64,000 nucleotides of DNA from Ceriagrion tenellum (lineage: Eukaryota > Arthropoda > Insecta > Odonata > Coenagrionidae): contig OY720632.1 in assembly GCA_963169105.1 (NCBI GenBank), positions 6,634,001 to 6,698,000 of the forward strand, written 5' to 3'. A program made the translations under genes and the position numbers. Of the stretch, positions 8,170 through 20,000 are shown piece after piece. A model generated the notes under the pieces. The model did not search any database. It saw only the letters and a program-made list of their open reading frames with translations, and was not told the origin of the DNA. Within the stretch, counting starts at the first letter, position 1, and the number at the start of each line of letters is the position of its first letter.

Positions 8170-9969
8170 ATCATTTGCTATTCTAAAATCTTGTCTTAGT
8201 GTGGTAGGTCTCAAAACAGGAGACAATGCAGAGTCCAACATCACATTTACTACATTTGAATGTTGTTCTGGAGTCAACCCCTGTCGAAGAACATACGCAA
8301 CAACGTGAGCATCTGCCTTTCACTGGCCAGTGCATGTTGTCTTTCGCTTCCAAACAAACCACATGTTTCACACTACTATTTGGTCGTCCACGCATGGCAG
8401 TTCGATTGGGAAGAGCAGGTGACCCGTTTTCTACAAGGTTCCTAATGAGTTCAAGGTTTTACATCTGTCTTGCCTGATGATGACTGCTAGTCAGTCGAAA
8501 CACGTGTAGCAAGAGGTGGAAATAAAATTTTGTAGACAGTACGAAATCATTTGAGCATCATTACTAATGAGTTCAAGTCGGAATTGGCGATGTGAAAAAT
8601 CTACACCACATGAAGATAGAAATATCCAACTATTTATGATGGTAAGATCAACTAGGTAGAAAAACAGCTTCTAGGTCCATTTCCAAGTATGACAAGTGAT
8701 GGAATAACTGTTTGCCACACTGTCGCCTTTGTCAACATATCCCATGTGGCGATTATAGTCCTCTACAACAGCTGGACGGATAGCATTCCCATGATTATCA
8801 CAGAAGTTACCCTCTATTGGTGGATTGTGAATACTTGAGAGCATGTACACTTCCCTTTTGTCTTTCTATACCACTGTTGTCAAGTCACCCTGTGCCATTG
8901 TCGAATGTTACCCCATTTCAATTATAGTGACTTACGGTCAATGTTTCGTGGCAATCCTTTACAGTTATGTCTCGTAGTTCCGCAGAAAAATATTTTCCTT
9001 GTTTTGAGGTCATCAAAAAGACCTGGAGATGAGAAAAAATTGTCCATGTATAGTTAATGGCCAACTCCTTCAACTCTCCTAGTCAATTGTCCAACAGTGG
9101 CATCAGTTGCTGTAATGTCTTGTGTCAACGTCTGTCTATCTTTGCCTTAATATATACCTTCATATCATTCGTATAACCTGTTGAGTCACAAAGTTTGTAA
9201 ATTTTTATGCTGAAACGTTTGTGTTTTTTGGTATGTATTGCTTGAATATCACCCTTCCATTGAAAAGTACTATTACTTCATCGATTGCAAAGTGCTCGCT
9301 GGGAAAATAGTACGTCACAAAGTTATCATTGAGCTTATCAAAAAGTGTTCTAATTTTCCATAACCTGTCATAATTTTTGTCATTTTTATCAGGTGCCTCA
9401 AGAGTTGTCAGTAAAATGAAGGAATCGCAAAATGTGGAGAAAGCAGTCATGTCGCATTACAGTACTAAAGAAGGGAGTATGGAACTGTTCAAGAGTGGAC
9501 CAGTAATCTCTCAGCGTGTCTCTAGTTCAGTGCCCCATTTGTAAAATAATTGCCAAGAACAAATACATTTCATGTAGACTAACATCAGGTTGAGGTAAAG
9601 AGCCTTCATCTACATCACTGCAACTTTGCTGATAATATACATTTGTTTGGTCCACCAATAGTGGGATCACTTCCGCAAAATACAATCAAAAAACAGACAA
9701 AGGGGTTGAGTCACTGCTGATATTTTTAGCTTCATCAAAATTCACTCCTTTTCTACGGGCAGTAAACGCTTTAGATACACTAGCATGTTCCCGATTCCCT
9801 GGAGATTCCCAAGATGGATTATCGATGGATACCTCTCCCGGAGTTTCCTCTTGAGATTTGTTGTCCCACTCTCCACACCAGCACTTGGATCTTCATAAGA
9901 AACCGAATCACTATCGGCTATCAACTCTCCTTCAATTTCTAACTCCGTCAGTTTACGTTTGGAACCCAT
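8170..9969 (-). pseudogene. piggyBac-like transposase remnant
   Basis: The start is ATG 9969 (MGSKRKLTELEIEGEL), with an acidic N-terminal region. A central block at 9205-9450 reads RLWKIRTLFDKLNDNF, then YFPSEHFAIDEVIVLFNGR, which carries the first catalytic Asp of the DDD triad in an IDEVI context. Further along, about 8590-8880, one reads PAVVEDYNRHMGYVDKGD, the third Asp region, followed by KLFFYLVDLTIINSW. The C-terminal cysteine-rich domain is at 8183-8395 (CSRCCVCSSTG, then FKCSKCDVGLC). These blocks lie in several frames with stops between them, so the gene is dead. It resembles the PGBD4-type insect transposases. Ends (TTAA plus terminal repeats) were not found. It lies downstream of the last TopBP1 exon seen. 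Confidence 0.8.
8442..8577 (+). mobile_element. 108-bp insertion with 14-bp target duplication and hammerhead-like core
   Basis: The 14-mer ctaatgagttcaag occurs at 8442-8455 and at 8564-8577, and the 108 bases between them interrupt the piggyBac coding region. The insert contains ctgatga, a small stem (tgact/agtca), then cgaaac, followed later by an aataaa. The CTGATGA...GAAA arrangement is the catalytic core pattern of hammerhead ribozymes, which are known in Penelope-like elements and in SINE-like retrozymes. A 5'-truncated retroelement 3' end is the simplest reading. Whether the RNA would fold and cleave is not established here. Confidence 0.6.
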
Positions 9970-10827
9970 TAATAGTGGGGAATCAAAAACTATTTTTTTC
10001 TGCTTTACTTATGAAGCAACGAACACTTTCATAGCTCTCTGACGACTGGGACTGAGATGCTTCGGTAACTGTAGCACCAGCAAGAAAAAAATATTGCACA
10101 AGATCTGTTTTTTTGTTATCAACCCTAAACCAATTAGGCATATGGTCCTCTGCTTCTTTCCATCCACATGTCTGGAGGACCCAACCATGTCAACAGATTA
10201 GCTCTGGAACAAAGATGACCACTGTGACCGTAGGGAAGATGCAGTGAAACCCAGAGGGAGAATATGGTATGCACGGCAGTGAACGGAAACATTTAAAGGA
10301 ACTTATATATCGCGTACGCCGGATAAAGATTAAATACACAAATCCTTTACTGAAGATGAAGAAATTAACAGGCACAGGAATTGTCTGGACACAGATGGGA
10401 TATTTCTGTCCCAGCCACAGTTTTAGGGAGTTCGCAAAGCCCAGTGGTTCTGGTGTTACAAGCTGCCTACCTATTAATTTAACAATATACAAACAAAATT
10501 AACAACATTCTCTTAGGCTTAATACCCAGGATCTAAACACACTTGAAATTAATCATCCCGTCCAAGCTAATAGTGCAGAGACAGATAAAGTAAACATTCA
10601 GTAAACAAGTCCAATGTGTTTGAAGGTGGGAATCATGCGATTGAAGAATCCATGATGGTGACCTTTCTTTAAATCATACAACGATGCAGAAAACTGATTA
10701 GTTTTCACCAACTTTGGAGAAAATTCAGCATATTTCAACTGTGCAATGTATTATCTAAGATGGACTGTCATAATATTAAGAGAACACAGAGCCAAAATCT
10801 TTCAGGCTGCAAATATTCAGAACTCAC
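9970..10827. other. Spacer, no gene recognised
   Basis: Short open frames at 10190-10502 exist on both strands but show no family I recognise. This is where the next TopBP1 exon would be expected. I searched the minus strand for the second half of BRCT8 and did not find it. Confidence 0.3.
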
Positions 10828-11081
10828 TTTGCTACTGAGATGGATCCTCCACCAGCAACAATAAGGCGTCGGAAAGCAGCAGCTCTCTCTTCCACCATAT
10901 GAACAATGGCGCACACACCCTCAAATGCACCATGGCGAGCCGAGGATTCATCACTATCACCACCCAATTGGCTTTTAATTTTCACTCTCCACCTGTGGAT
11001 GGCTGCCGAGAGGATTTTCTCAATTTCCACCGTGGGCACAGGCACAAGTCCATTAGGGTTTCCCCATTCATATGGCTCTTC
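10828..11081 (-). CDS. TOPBP1: TopBP1 exon, BRCT7 end and BRCT8 start
   Basis: Acceptor gttaag, donor GTGAGT, 254 nt, leaving two bases. It reads EEPYEWGNPNG, then AAIHRWRVKIKSQLGG, then GAFEGVCAIVHMVEERAAAF and RRLIVAGGGSISVA. 'EEPYEWG' closes BRCT7. 'AFEGVCAIVHM...FRRLIVAGGG' is the first half of BRCT8. The open phase shows that at least one more exon follows. It was not found between 10827 and 1. Confidence 0.9.
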
Positions 11082-14000
11082 CTTAACAATTACAAGGATT
11101 TTAAGACCAATCAGAAATGATGTAGCAGGTGTACAATTTATTAAAAAAAAAATTCAATCCAGGCATCCATTCCAACTCATACACTCATCTTATTTTTTGT
11201 GAATGTATAAAAAGTATGACATCGTTCAACCCTTTTGCAGGCTAGACGGCCACAAATGTCATTGTAATCTAGTCTTCCAGGGGGCATGATGTCTATTGCC
11301 ATCAAAATTTGAGAGACTCAATGATGTATGACAGTTCCTGCCATCAATGAGCATGCTGGCAGGGCATAAGAGGAAAGTTTGATGTTCCAGGAGAGCAAAA
11401 AATATCATGTAAAATGTCCCTGGTCAAGGCAGCTACAGCTGTTCTGCCTGCAGAAGGGTTAATTAATTCTTTAAATAAGTAGTAGAAAAATAAAAGTATG
11501 CTACTAACCTCCACAAATTTTCCCTCTGCTTTGGAAGCATCAAGATATTTTGGGTGGAGCACCCAGATGCCAGATGCTATACTCCCCAGCAATTTTTCAC
11601 TTCGTGCTGGCCTCAGAGTTACTAGATGAGAGGCAGATGTGTCAAAATTGGTATCCATACAGACTTGACCACCAAGACTTTCAACCACGGACTTATACCT
11701 CATCTTTTCCTGAAAAGAATTTCACAGAAGTGAGCTCAGGTGGAACTAACACAATAAAATATCTACCCCAAAACTCAGCATTTTACTGCCCAACAGCACT
11801 TCCAAGAACCTCCTGGTAGAATATCCATTTGGAGTTAACACTCCTAAAAAAAATGGTGGGCATTGCTTCACAATATTGTTATAAGTGATGAAGTCAGGAT
11901 TCAAAGAGCTCCTACCAAATAGGTGGATAAAAGATCTAGTTGAATTCTTCATAAAATAATTCGCACTCTAGTTGTGCACGTGGCTTATTGGCTACTTTGC
12001 AGTGAACAGTATGTTGCAGTTACATCATCTGTTAGCCATTTACCATTGCAACAACATTTCACCACAAATGTATAGATGACTTGGGTGAAAATTAATTCAA
12101 TCTAAAATGTGTTCCTAAGTGAAGATACAATGGCTGTTAATCACTGAAAGTTTCATTTGAAATGCAGTCCACTGAATATTCACACACTACCACCATCGCC
12201 TACCAATCCATCATTTTCAAAGCCAATGCATGGGCCACAGACCATTTTGCCTAACATTTTTTAATAAGTGTCTACCTGAAAGGCAGAGCATTTTTCATTT
12301 GGTCCATTAAACAGAGTAACCTGGAAATCTTCATTAAACATTGCTTTTTCATACTGTAGAAGTTGCAAAATTTTCACCAAACAGTTTTTATTGCTCTGTT
12401 TTGCCATGGTTTTTCACAGTTAATATAAGGCAATGCATTTTAAGCTGAGTAGTGAGTCACAAATGCTAAGTAAAATTAACCTGGGTCATTCCTAAGCATT
12501 AATGAATGAGAAATTTGATTTCATTAATGGATTAAATAAAAAAGGGGACATGGATTAAACTGCACTCAGCACAGTCAAGGATAATTACACAACGAAATGA
12601 TAAAATAAAAGAGACTGTTAACTCCTAATCACACCATAATATTCAAAATACACCTTTTGAAATTGAATTGAAATGCATAGTAGTCACAATTTTCACCTGC
12701 ATTTTGCCATTTTCCTCAAATTCAGATACTCAAATCATCCTTCATACATTCATAAATGAAGCTTAAGGGGGACTTTGATTCACTACAGCTGTATAAGAAG
12801 TAACATCCGGCATCACTTGGTGAAAGTTTGTTACGTTCATGATGAACAATAAACTTTTACTATTTTCACACTTTTTATTTGTCACTGACCAGGTTTCAAC
12901 ACAGAGTGTCATTACCAAGGTACCTAGTTATTACACCTTGTAAACCTACGGTTGGCAATACTACGGGTGGAATGCCAGAGGGTTGGTACCACACCCAGCA
13001 AAACAATGGGCAATGCACTCGGCCGTAATAATAGACGACAATAGGGAAGCCGAGCGTGGGTAGTTACAGGTGCAAAAAAGGGGAGAGTTAGAAAGACAGT
13101 CAAAGAGTGCAGATGGGTCCAAGAGATCTGGAATAAAAAGAAAAAAAACAAGTGAAAGCAAGGAGGAATAAAACCGAAAGTGTGTGGGCGTACTCGAGAG
13201 ATTGGAAACAAGAGGTGAAAGCAAGGATTATGGGTGCAGACGAAAAGGTGGAAAGGAAACCCAATACGGGAAGGTGCACTCCGGCCCGGCCCCGTGAGAG
13301 GAGATCCAGAGACTACCCGGAATATCCACGCAGATAACAGCTTCTCGATCACGATAAGTGGAAAGGGAATAGGGGAATTTCACATAAAATTCAAAGGTCT
13401 TACTCTCAATTTTTTAAAAAATTATCCAGAAATATTTCAATTTGTCATTATATAGATACATATTAAGCAAAGGCTGTAAATTTTTCAGGGCTGCTCATAA
13501 TTCCTTAATCAATCCTTAAAAAGGACCAGCAAAATTTTCCTTATATTTGGGGCACTAAACCATGGCATCTACATCTACATCATGTATACACTGCTAAAAT
13601 GAAGCTAAATGGAGATTTTCATCCACTCCAACGGCTTCAGGTTTTATGTGATCATTCTTATTATCCAAATAAAAGTACCGTCAAACGGTCTGGAGTCGGA
13701 CAGGGGGTGTGGAGTTGGACACTGAGGAGACCTGTCATAACAATGTTGTGAAATTGTTATTGCTCGTGCCATACAAACCCATTACATCGGATTGCATAGC
13801 ATATATTTCATTCTTTTTAGGCACACCCGACACAGTCTGTCTCCATTTCATTGGACTCAAAGTTGAAACAAAGTATATTACCAACATTTTCGTAAAAAAA
13901 TATTCACTGTCTAACTTTGAGTTACAACTCCCATCAATTTTATCACTATGAATCAAAAGATTGATAACTCCTGACACGGAATTGTGCCAAACAATTGCAC

Positions 14001-17000
14001 GTTAGTTAAAATGTACACAAATCTAAGGACTGAATACAAAGTTAGTATCTCGTCATTTAATCTTGAGTCGGACAGTGTACCCATATTTCTCCACCTGAAG
14101 TTGGACAGAGCGACGCTGGTTGGAGTGAGTTAATATCATACTGCCGCTGTTCACATTTATGTTTGTCACGCTTCGCTGCGGAGGTGGTGGGGTCCGGAAT
14201 TGTCAATGGCCAGTTACCGTGACATTGAAAGGGCACTCGAAGAAGTAAGGATGAAGAAACTCCATAAGAGCTGCCTCCAAGAAATACCCGATCCCAAAAT
14301 CAACTCTTTCTGACCACTTTCGAGGGAAGCATTGTGGGAAACATGGTGCACAGCCAGTGTTCAATGAATAGGAGGAGGCAATTATCAGCACAAATCTGAT
14401 TAAGGTTTCGGAATGGGGTTTCCCATTTATGAGGTTTGACCTGTGAATTTTGATCAAACAATTGCTAGAAAAATCTGGACGTTCAGAGCCACGATTTAGG
14501 AACAATTTGCCTGGAGAAGATTGGGTATATTCATTTTAAAGAATACTTAAAAGCTAACTATGTCTCTTAAAAGGTGTTGGTTGGTTGGTTGTAAAACTAT
14601 GGTTTCCTTCATTGAAAAAGTTAATAGTAACACAGTTTTGAGCCAGTCGAAAGCAATAGAATTTGACAGAATCCTTGACAGTACATCCTAAAAAATTCCT
14701 AAATAAATCATACAATCATAGGCAGAAAATTAAAAGGAAGACTATCATGAAGTCTTTTAAAAAACATGGAGTTAGCAATGCGCTAGATGGAAGTGAAGAT
14801 GACTTTGCATATGAGGAAAGTGATGACTCCAGCAAAAAGAACTGCGTTTGTGATTTCAGCAATAGTGATGATGAATTTCTATGATGAATATTCACTATTA
14901 TATTTGCAATTTTTAAATGTGACAGTTTTGTTTTCTTTGTATAAAGTATTATCATCAAAATAATTTGATCCTCATTTTTCTGATCGAAGTATTTTTTGTA
15001 AATTCCAACCAGATAATTCACAGCACTTCTTATAGGCGTATTTTTCATAAATTCTGATCTGATAAATCACAGTGTGCCTTATATGCCAGTGCATCTTATA
15101 TGCCGGGAAATATGGTAGATGATTGAATTTCAAAATAGAAAAATATTGGAAATTTTGGCTTCAAATACAGTAAAAATGATCGTTTAATAAGTAAATGACG
15201 TAAAAAATGAGAAAAATATGAAAACTGCCTTCTTCCGCAAAGCGATAGATTACAATGTGCAGAAATGACACTTATGGCGGTTTTCTCTCGATTGAAATGA
15301 CTGTATGAAATACTGTAAGGACAATTATAATTGAGAAAATATATATGCTGGAATGTTCGCAGTGCAAACTCCAGGCAGATATCACTCTGAGTATGAATAC
15401 TCAGTCTCTTGATATTAATTATTATTATCACCACCTTGCAGCAAAGTATTGTATTAAAATGCAGAAGAATTAATGTATTGAAATTAGCGAAGTACACAAA
15501 GTTAAATGGTTTTTCGTTTCTTGCTGTTCAGGTTGTCAGATACTTTCGATGAATGGTAAAGAATAATAAGGCTTAAAATACCCGTAGTGTGGAGTAATTT
15601 AGTTTGCACTGTCTAACTCAACATTCAACTCAAAACTTGAGAGTGAATTTCCTATGTCGAACTAAAATCTTCACTCAATTGAACGTTACGAGTCCACAGA
15701 AATGCTTGTGAATAAAATAGCTTTACATTTCTATTTCCCTTAGAATCACAACCCATCCCACGTATTGGCAAAGAATGCATGAATAATTTCTGATCGCAAT
15801 AGGATCGAGCTAACGCACTTATTTCAGTACTTTCTGTATGCTACCTTAGCTGAACGCCCTGCTGTTCAACAAATCTTTACGAGAAGCTCTGCAGTTAAAC
15901 TCATTGATCATGATGACAACGCCTCTTTCTGAGCAATGTACAGTAGCTGAACTCTATTGAGCATGCGGTTCTTACTGAACAGAGTTCCTGAAGAGCTGAA
16001 TTCTATGGAGCATGCTATTCTTACTGAACAGCGAGCCGTAGCTGAATTCCATTGAGCATGCGGTTCTTACTGAAGTGTTCCATAGCTGGACTCTATTAAG
16101 CATGCTGTTCTTTCTGAAAAGCATGCTGAACTCTACTGAACATGCTGTTCAGATTCTTTCTAGGAGCACAAGAATGAGTGTAAGCACCGCCCTCCAAGAG
16201 GCGCAAGGGGCGTTATCTAATGGTTGGGTGGATTGTGGCCCCAACACCCCCTCCCCTAAGTGGATTGGATTTTTGGGGAGGCGACCGACGGCTAAGGTCA
16301 TTTGTGCCATAGGGGATAGGTATGGGAAGAAGAGTGGATAGAAACCGGGCGTCGACATTAGCCTGCTCTTAACGAAAGGCGCCAAGGGGACCATGGTTTA
16401 ACGTCTCATCCGACAGACACAGTACTGTCCTTGAAGTGCCCTCCACAAGGCACTCAAGTAGTGATCGGGTTTCCTCTGAAAAACATCCACCTCTGCAGGG
16501 ATTTGAACCCTGGCCATCCATATGGTTAGCCAGTACTCTAGCCACCACACCAACCCGATCCCCTAAGTGGTGCGCCTCTAGTCTCGCCGTCTGGTCATAC
16601 TTGAAGGAACTTGATGAAAACAATTTACGAACCTCCGCTGCTTTGATCATACAATGTAGCACTTGGCTCTAACTTTGAATTACTGTGTGGAACAGGTAGT
16701 TTGTATGAACCATTCATTAACTGATCAGTTCATTTCTCGGAACTGTTCCACTTGAACTGCTCAGTTCACTATGTCCCATCTCTAGTAGATTCATACAATG
16801 CCAAGAGGTCAGAGGGCCACCACTGACAAAAAACCTGCCTTTAAGACTACAACTGCATTTATTTTAGATGTGGTGGAAGACTATTTGTTTATAGGAAGCA
16901 GCACAAAAGCTAATGCTCTCGTACCATTATATATGTCTGATACTGAGGCACAAGGAGTGCTTTAATATTGCAACCAATTGAAAAACCTGTACAAACATGT

Positions 17001-20000
17001 AAAAATATGGCTGAAATAGGCAAAACTCAATGTACCAAATAAATAATTAATAGAAATTAATGTGGGTTTTTACATATGATGAAAAGAATATATGGTAAAT
17101 GTGGTAATGTACCTAAGTGAATTTTCTGAGTGAACTGAGACCATGGCTGGCAACAGTCATTCCCTTGGATTTATCCATTCATTAGTTCACCTAGGAGGTG
17201 GCTGTTGGTGACCAATGAGATTGACACAGCTTGGTCACATGGGGATGTCAAACCATGGTTTCTGGGTCAGTCTTGAGAAGGCGAGTACTTGGTCAGGTTG
17301 TCCAGGTACTGGTTAAGTGTGGTTGCCGAAAATAAACTCCTTTTTCCAAAGTGTTGTTCCCATAATTGACCCATGACAGACCCCAAAGGTGACCTCTTAT
17401 AATACACAATATACGCAATATATAAATGTTTAAGATTTCTCTGTACGCAATTTTTTTGGAGAAGCAGTTGGAGCTGTAACAAAGCAGTTTACCCACAGTG
17501 ATCGATGCATTTTGAAAATGCACCATGAGTCAGTTAATGGATAACATACATGGGAGCTCGCCCTGTCATCTATTGTCGCACATCTGAATCACCATGCCTA
17601 TTAATGGAATCATAAGTATGTATGCATCACCTTTTATATGGTAGATATTACGATTAAAATACCCGAGTACATACACGTTAAACAAAAGTTGCATGGTTGG
17701 ATATCAATAATTATATGATAAATATCTACACCATGAGTTTTATAGTTTTTTTGAAATTATAATATTACTATATTGAGATCAAAATAACTTGAGATGGATA
17801 GCAACTCTTTTGGTTCTTTAACTCAATCTTAAGCAACCATAAGCCATGTACACTTTGACACAAAGAAATGCCTTGTAATTATTACTTTGTTGAGTGAAGC
17901 TGTGATGGACCACTTGAAAGTCACCTTTAAGAACCTTTCAAGGATAAAATATTAAGTAGAGATGGGTTGAACAGCATGTTTCTCGAATTCGAATATCTAA
18001 TATTTCTCAAATATCTCACTTGAATATCGTACACTACATGGAAATTTTTTTAAAAGAAGATTATGAGAATGTGGAAGATTTAAAGATTTAATTATTATTA
18101 GTATTTTACTATGTTAATCACAAACCTTTAATTAAATAAAGAAATCACAATTATTTTAAAAATTGAATTAGTAAAATGTGTCATCATGCAACGAGAAATC
18201 AAAAGAAGGACCAACCAACCTCGCGAGCATTTCAAAATTCATTCATTTGCTTTTTCATTTAATTCCCCTGAAGTTATAATGAGCCATATATATTTATACT
18301 TAACTTGAAAGATGAAATTTTGTTTGAAATATTAGTTGATGAATTTGTACCAGCCCAATCGGGTAGACCAAACGCTTTGTAACATGTAAGACCCAACCGA
18401 TGACCGTGAATTTAAAAAACATTATAGTCGATTGGTGTAATATATTCGAGAGGATGAAATTATTAATTTGTGTTCTTGAATATGGAACAGTGCAAATAGC
18501 TCATTATTCGGGATATTTTAGAATTCGGCTATTCGGACATCCCATCTCTAATATTCAGGAACAATCAAAAGGTGATACATAATAAAAGATATATATTGAG
18601 TTTAGAATAAAAATAAATTATTCTGGCTAACAATGCAATTTACCTCAATTAACAAAAGGCAGATGATCGATTTCATATGGAGTGCTCTACAAATTAATCT
18701 ACCCAGGTGTCCTCTTTCACAGAATCGGTGAGCACAACTTGTTCCTTAAAAACCACATGAAATTCAAAGGGAAAGAGGAGGTCTGGAGAGCTCAAGGACG
18801 CTCAAGAAAGAAATCAATGAGTCTGAATCCCAGACCAGGTGAATGATTTTTTAGTGAAATTTCCACAATAGCATTTATTGAATAGAAGAAGTAAGGTCAA
18901 TTTACCAAATAGCTTCCCAAAATACATCATAGGAATGAAAAATATTACAATTATCATCAGCTGTTCCATAAAAGGAAAAACTATGTCTACTATTATGAGT
19001 GGCATGAAACTTACCGTCTCATCCATGCTTGAAAACATAAACTTAGGAGGTCTTCCAGTCTCCATCCCTAGTCGCTCAGGAGTCTTGAAAAATAAAGTAA
19101 TTTGCATTTATTAGCACATATGAAATATTAATAGTCATGAGGAAAAAAACAACTACTCTTGTAATTCACCTGATAATAATTCCATAACAAAAGATCAGGT
19201 TAATTATGCTAAAAAACCAGCAATGAAAAAATACTTGTATTACAGACTATGTTCTAACAATATCAAAAATAATTCATATGTAATTGGTATAAGATTGTTA
19301 AGATTAAGATGAAGTAGGAATCATGTATAAATCTGATAACATTATCGGGGCTGACTTCAACCACAGCAGTGAAGTCTCTTTTAAGAGAAATTGATGGGAC
19401 CTAAAATTTTCACATTTCACTCAATTGAATTTCACTACAAGGAGCATTTCCCAAATAGGGCTAAGGATCCCAAAAAGCTCCACGGAACTCATTATTTTTT
19501 TTTCACGCCATCTGTAACATGGCCCTTAAATGAATCAGCCTCTACCATTTAGTTATGGGAGTTGAAGAATGCTATGATGATAACAATAATAATACAATTG
19601 ACCCCCACCACTCCACAGGACTCTTCATCATGTAATTTCCAGCATAGCCTCTTCAGTGGTACACATTACAGTATAGGTGAGAAATATTCAGAAATCAAAT
19701 TATTTAAAATGTGGTTTGACCAAAATTTAAACTTTACATGAGAAATGGTAATATGTCTCCATATCGCATTTCCTTGCGTGAATACATGACATGCACCACC
19801 TTGCCACTGCTCTTGCCGTCTAGCTGCAAGCCAATCTCAGCAACTTCATGACATTACATGTATTGATGCGACATAATAATATAATTGCATTTTGAAGCAA
19901 TGGGACGAGAGGGAGGACTAAAAATTATTGTACTCTCACATGCCTCTGCTCGCTACTTGGGCGTCAGCAATTACGCATCCATCTCTTCGCCCTTCAAAAA

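Larger units (their letters stand above)
11710..19014 (-). other. TopBP1 intron, 7.3 kb, with several repeat remnants
   Basis: Contents recognised: a Penelope-like 3' fragment (12840-13352), a pogo-like transposase C-terminus (14663-14884), a tandem repeat (15935-16155) and a tRNA-derived SINE (16175-16570). The stretches 11710-12840, 13360-14660, 15120-15935 and 16990-19014 are AT-rich, with nothing else I can name. Confidence 0.5.

Noticed and set aside
14203..14505. 100-codon minus-strand frame
   Set aside because: No motif recognised, and no splice partner or promoter in view.
15096..15497. 133-codon minus-strand open frame
   Set aside because: Rich in Phe, Ile, Tyr and Ser as expected from A/T-rich DNA. 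No motif, and it overlaps probable transposon end sequence.
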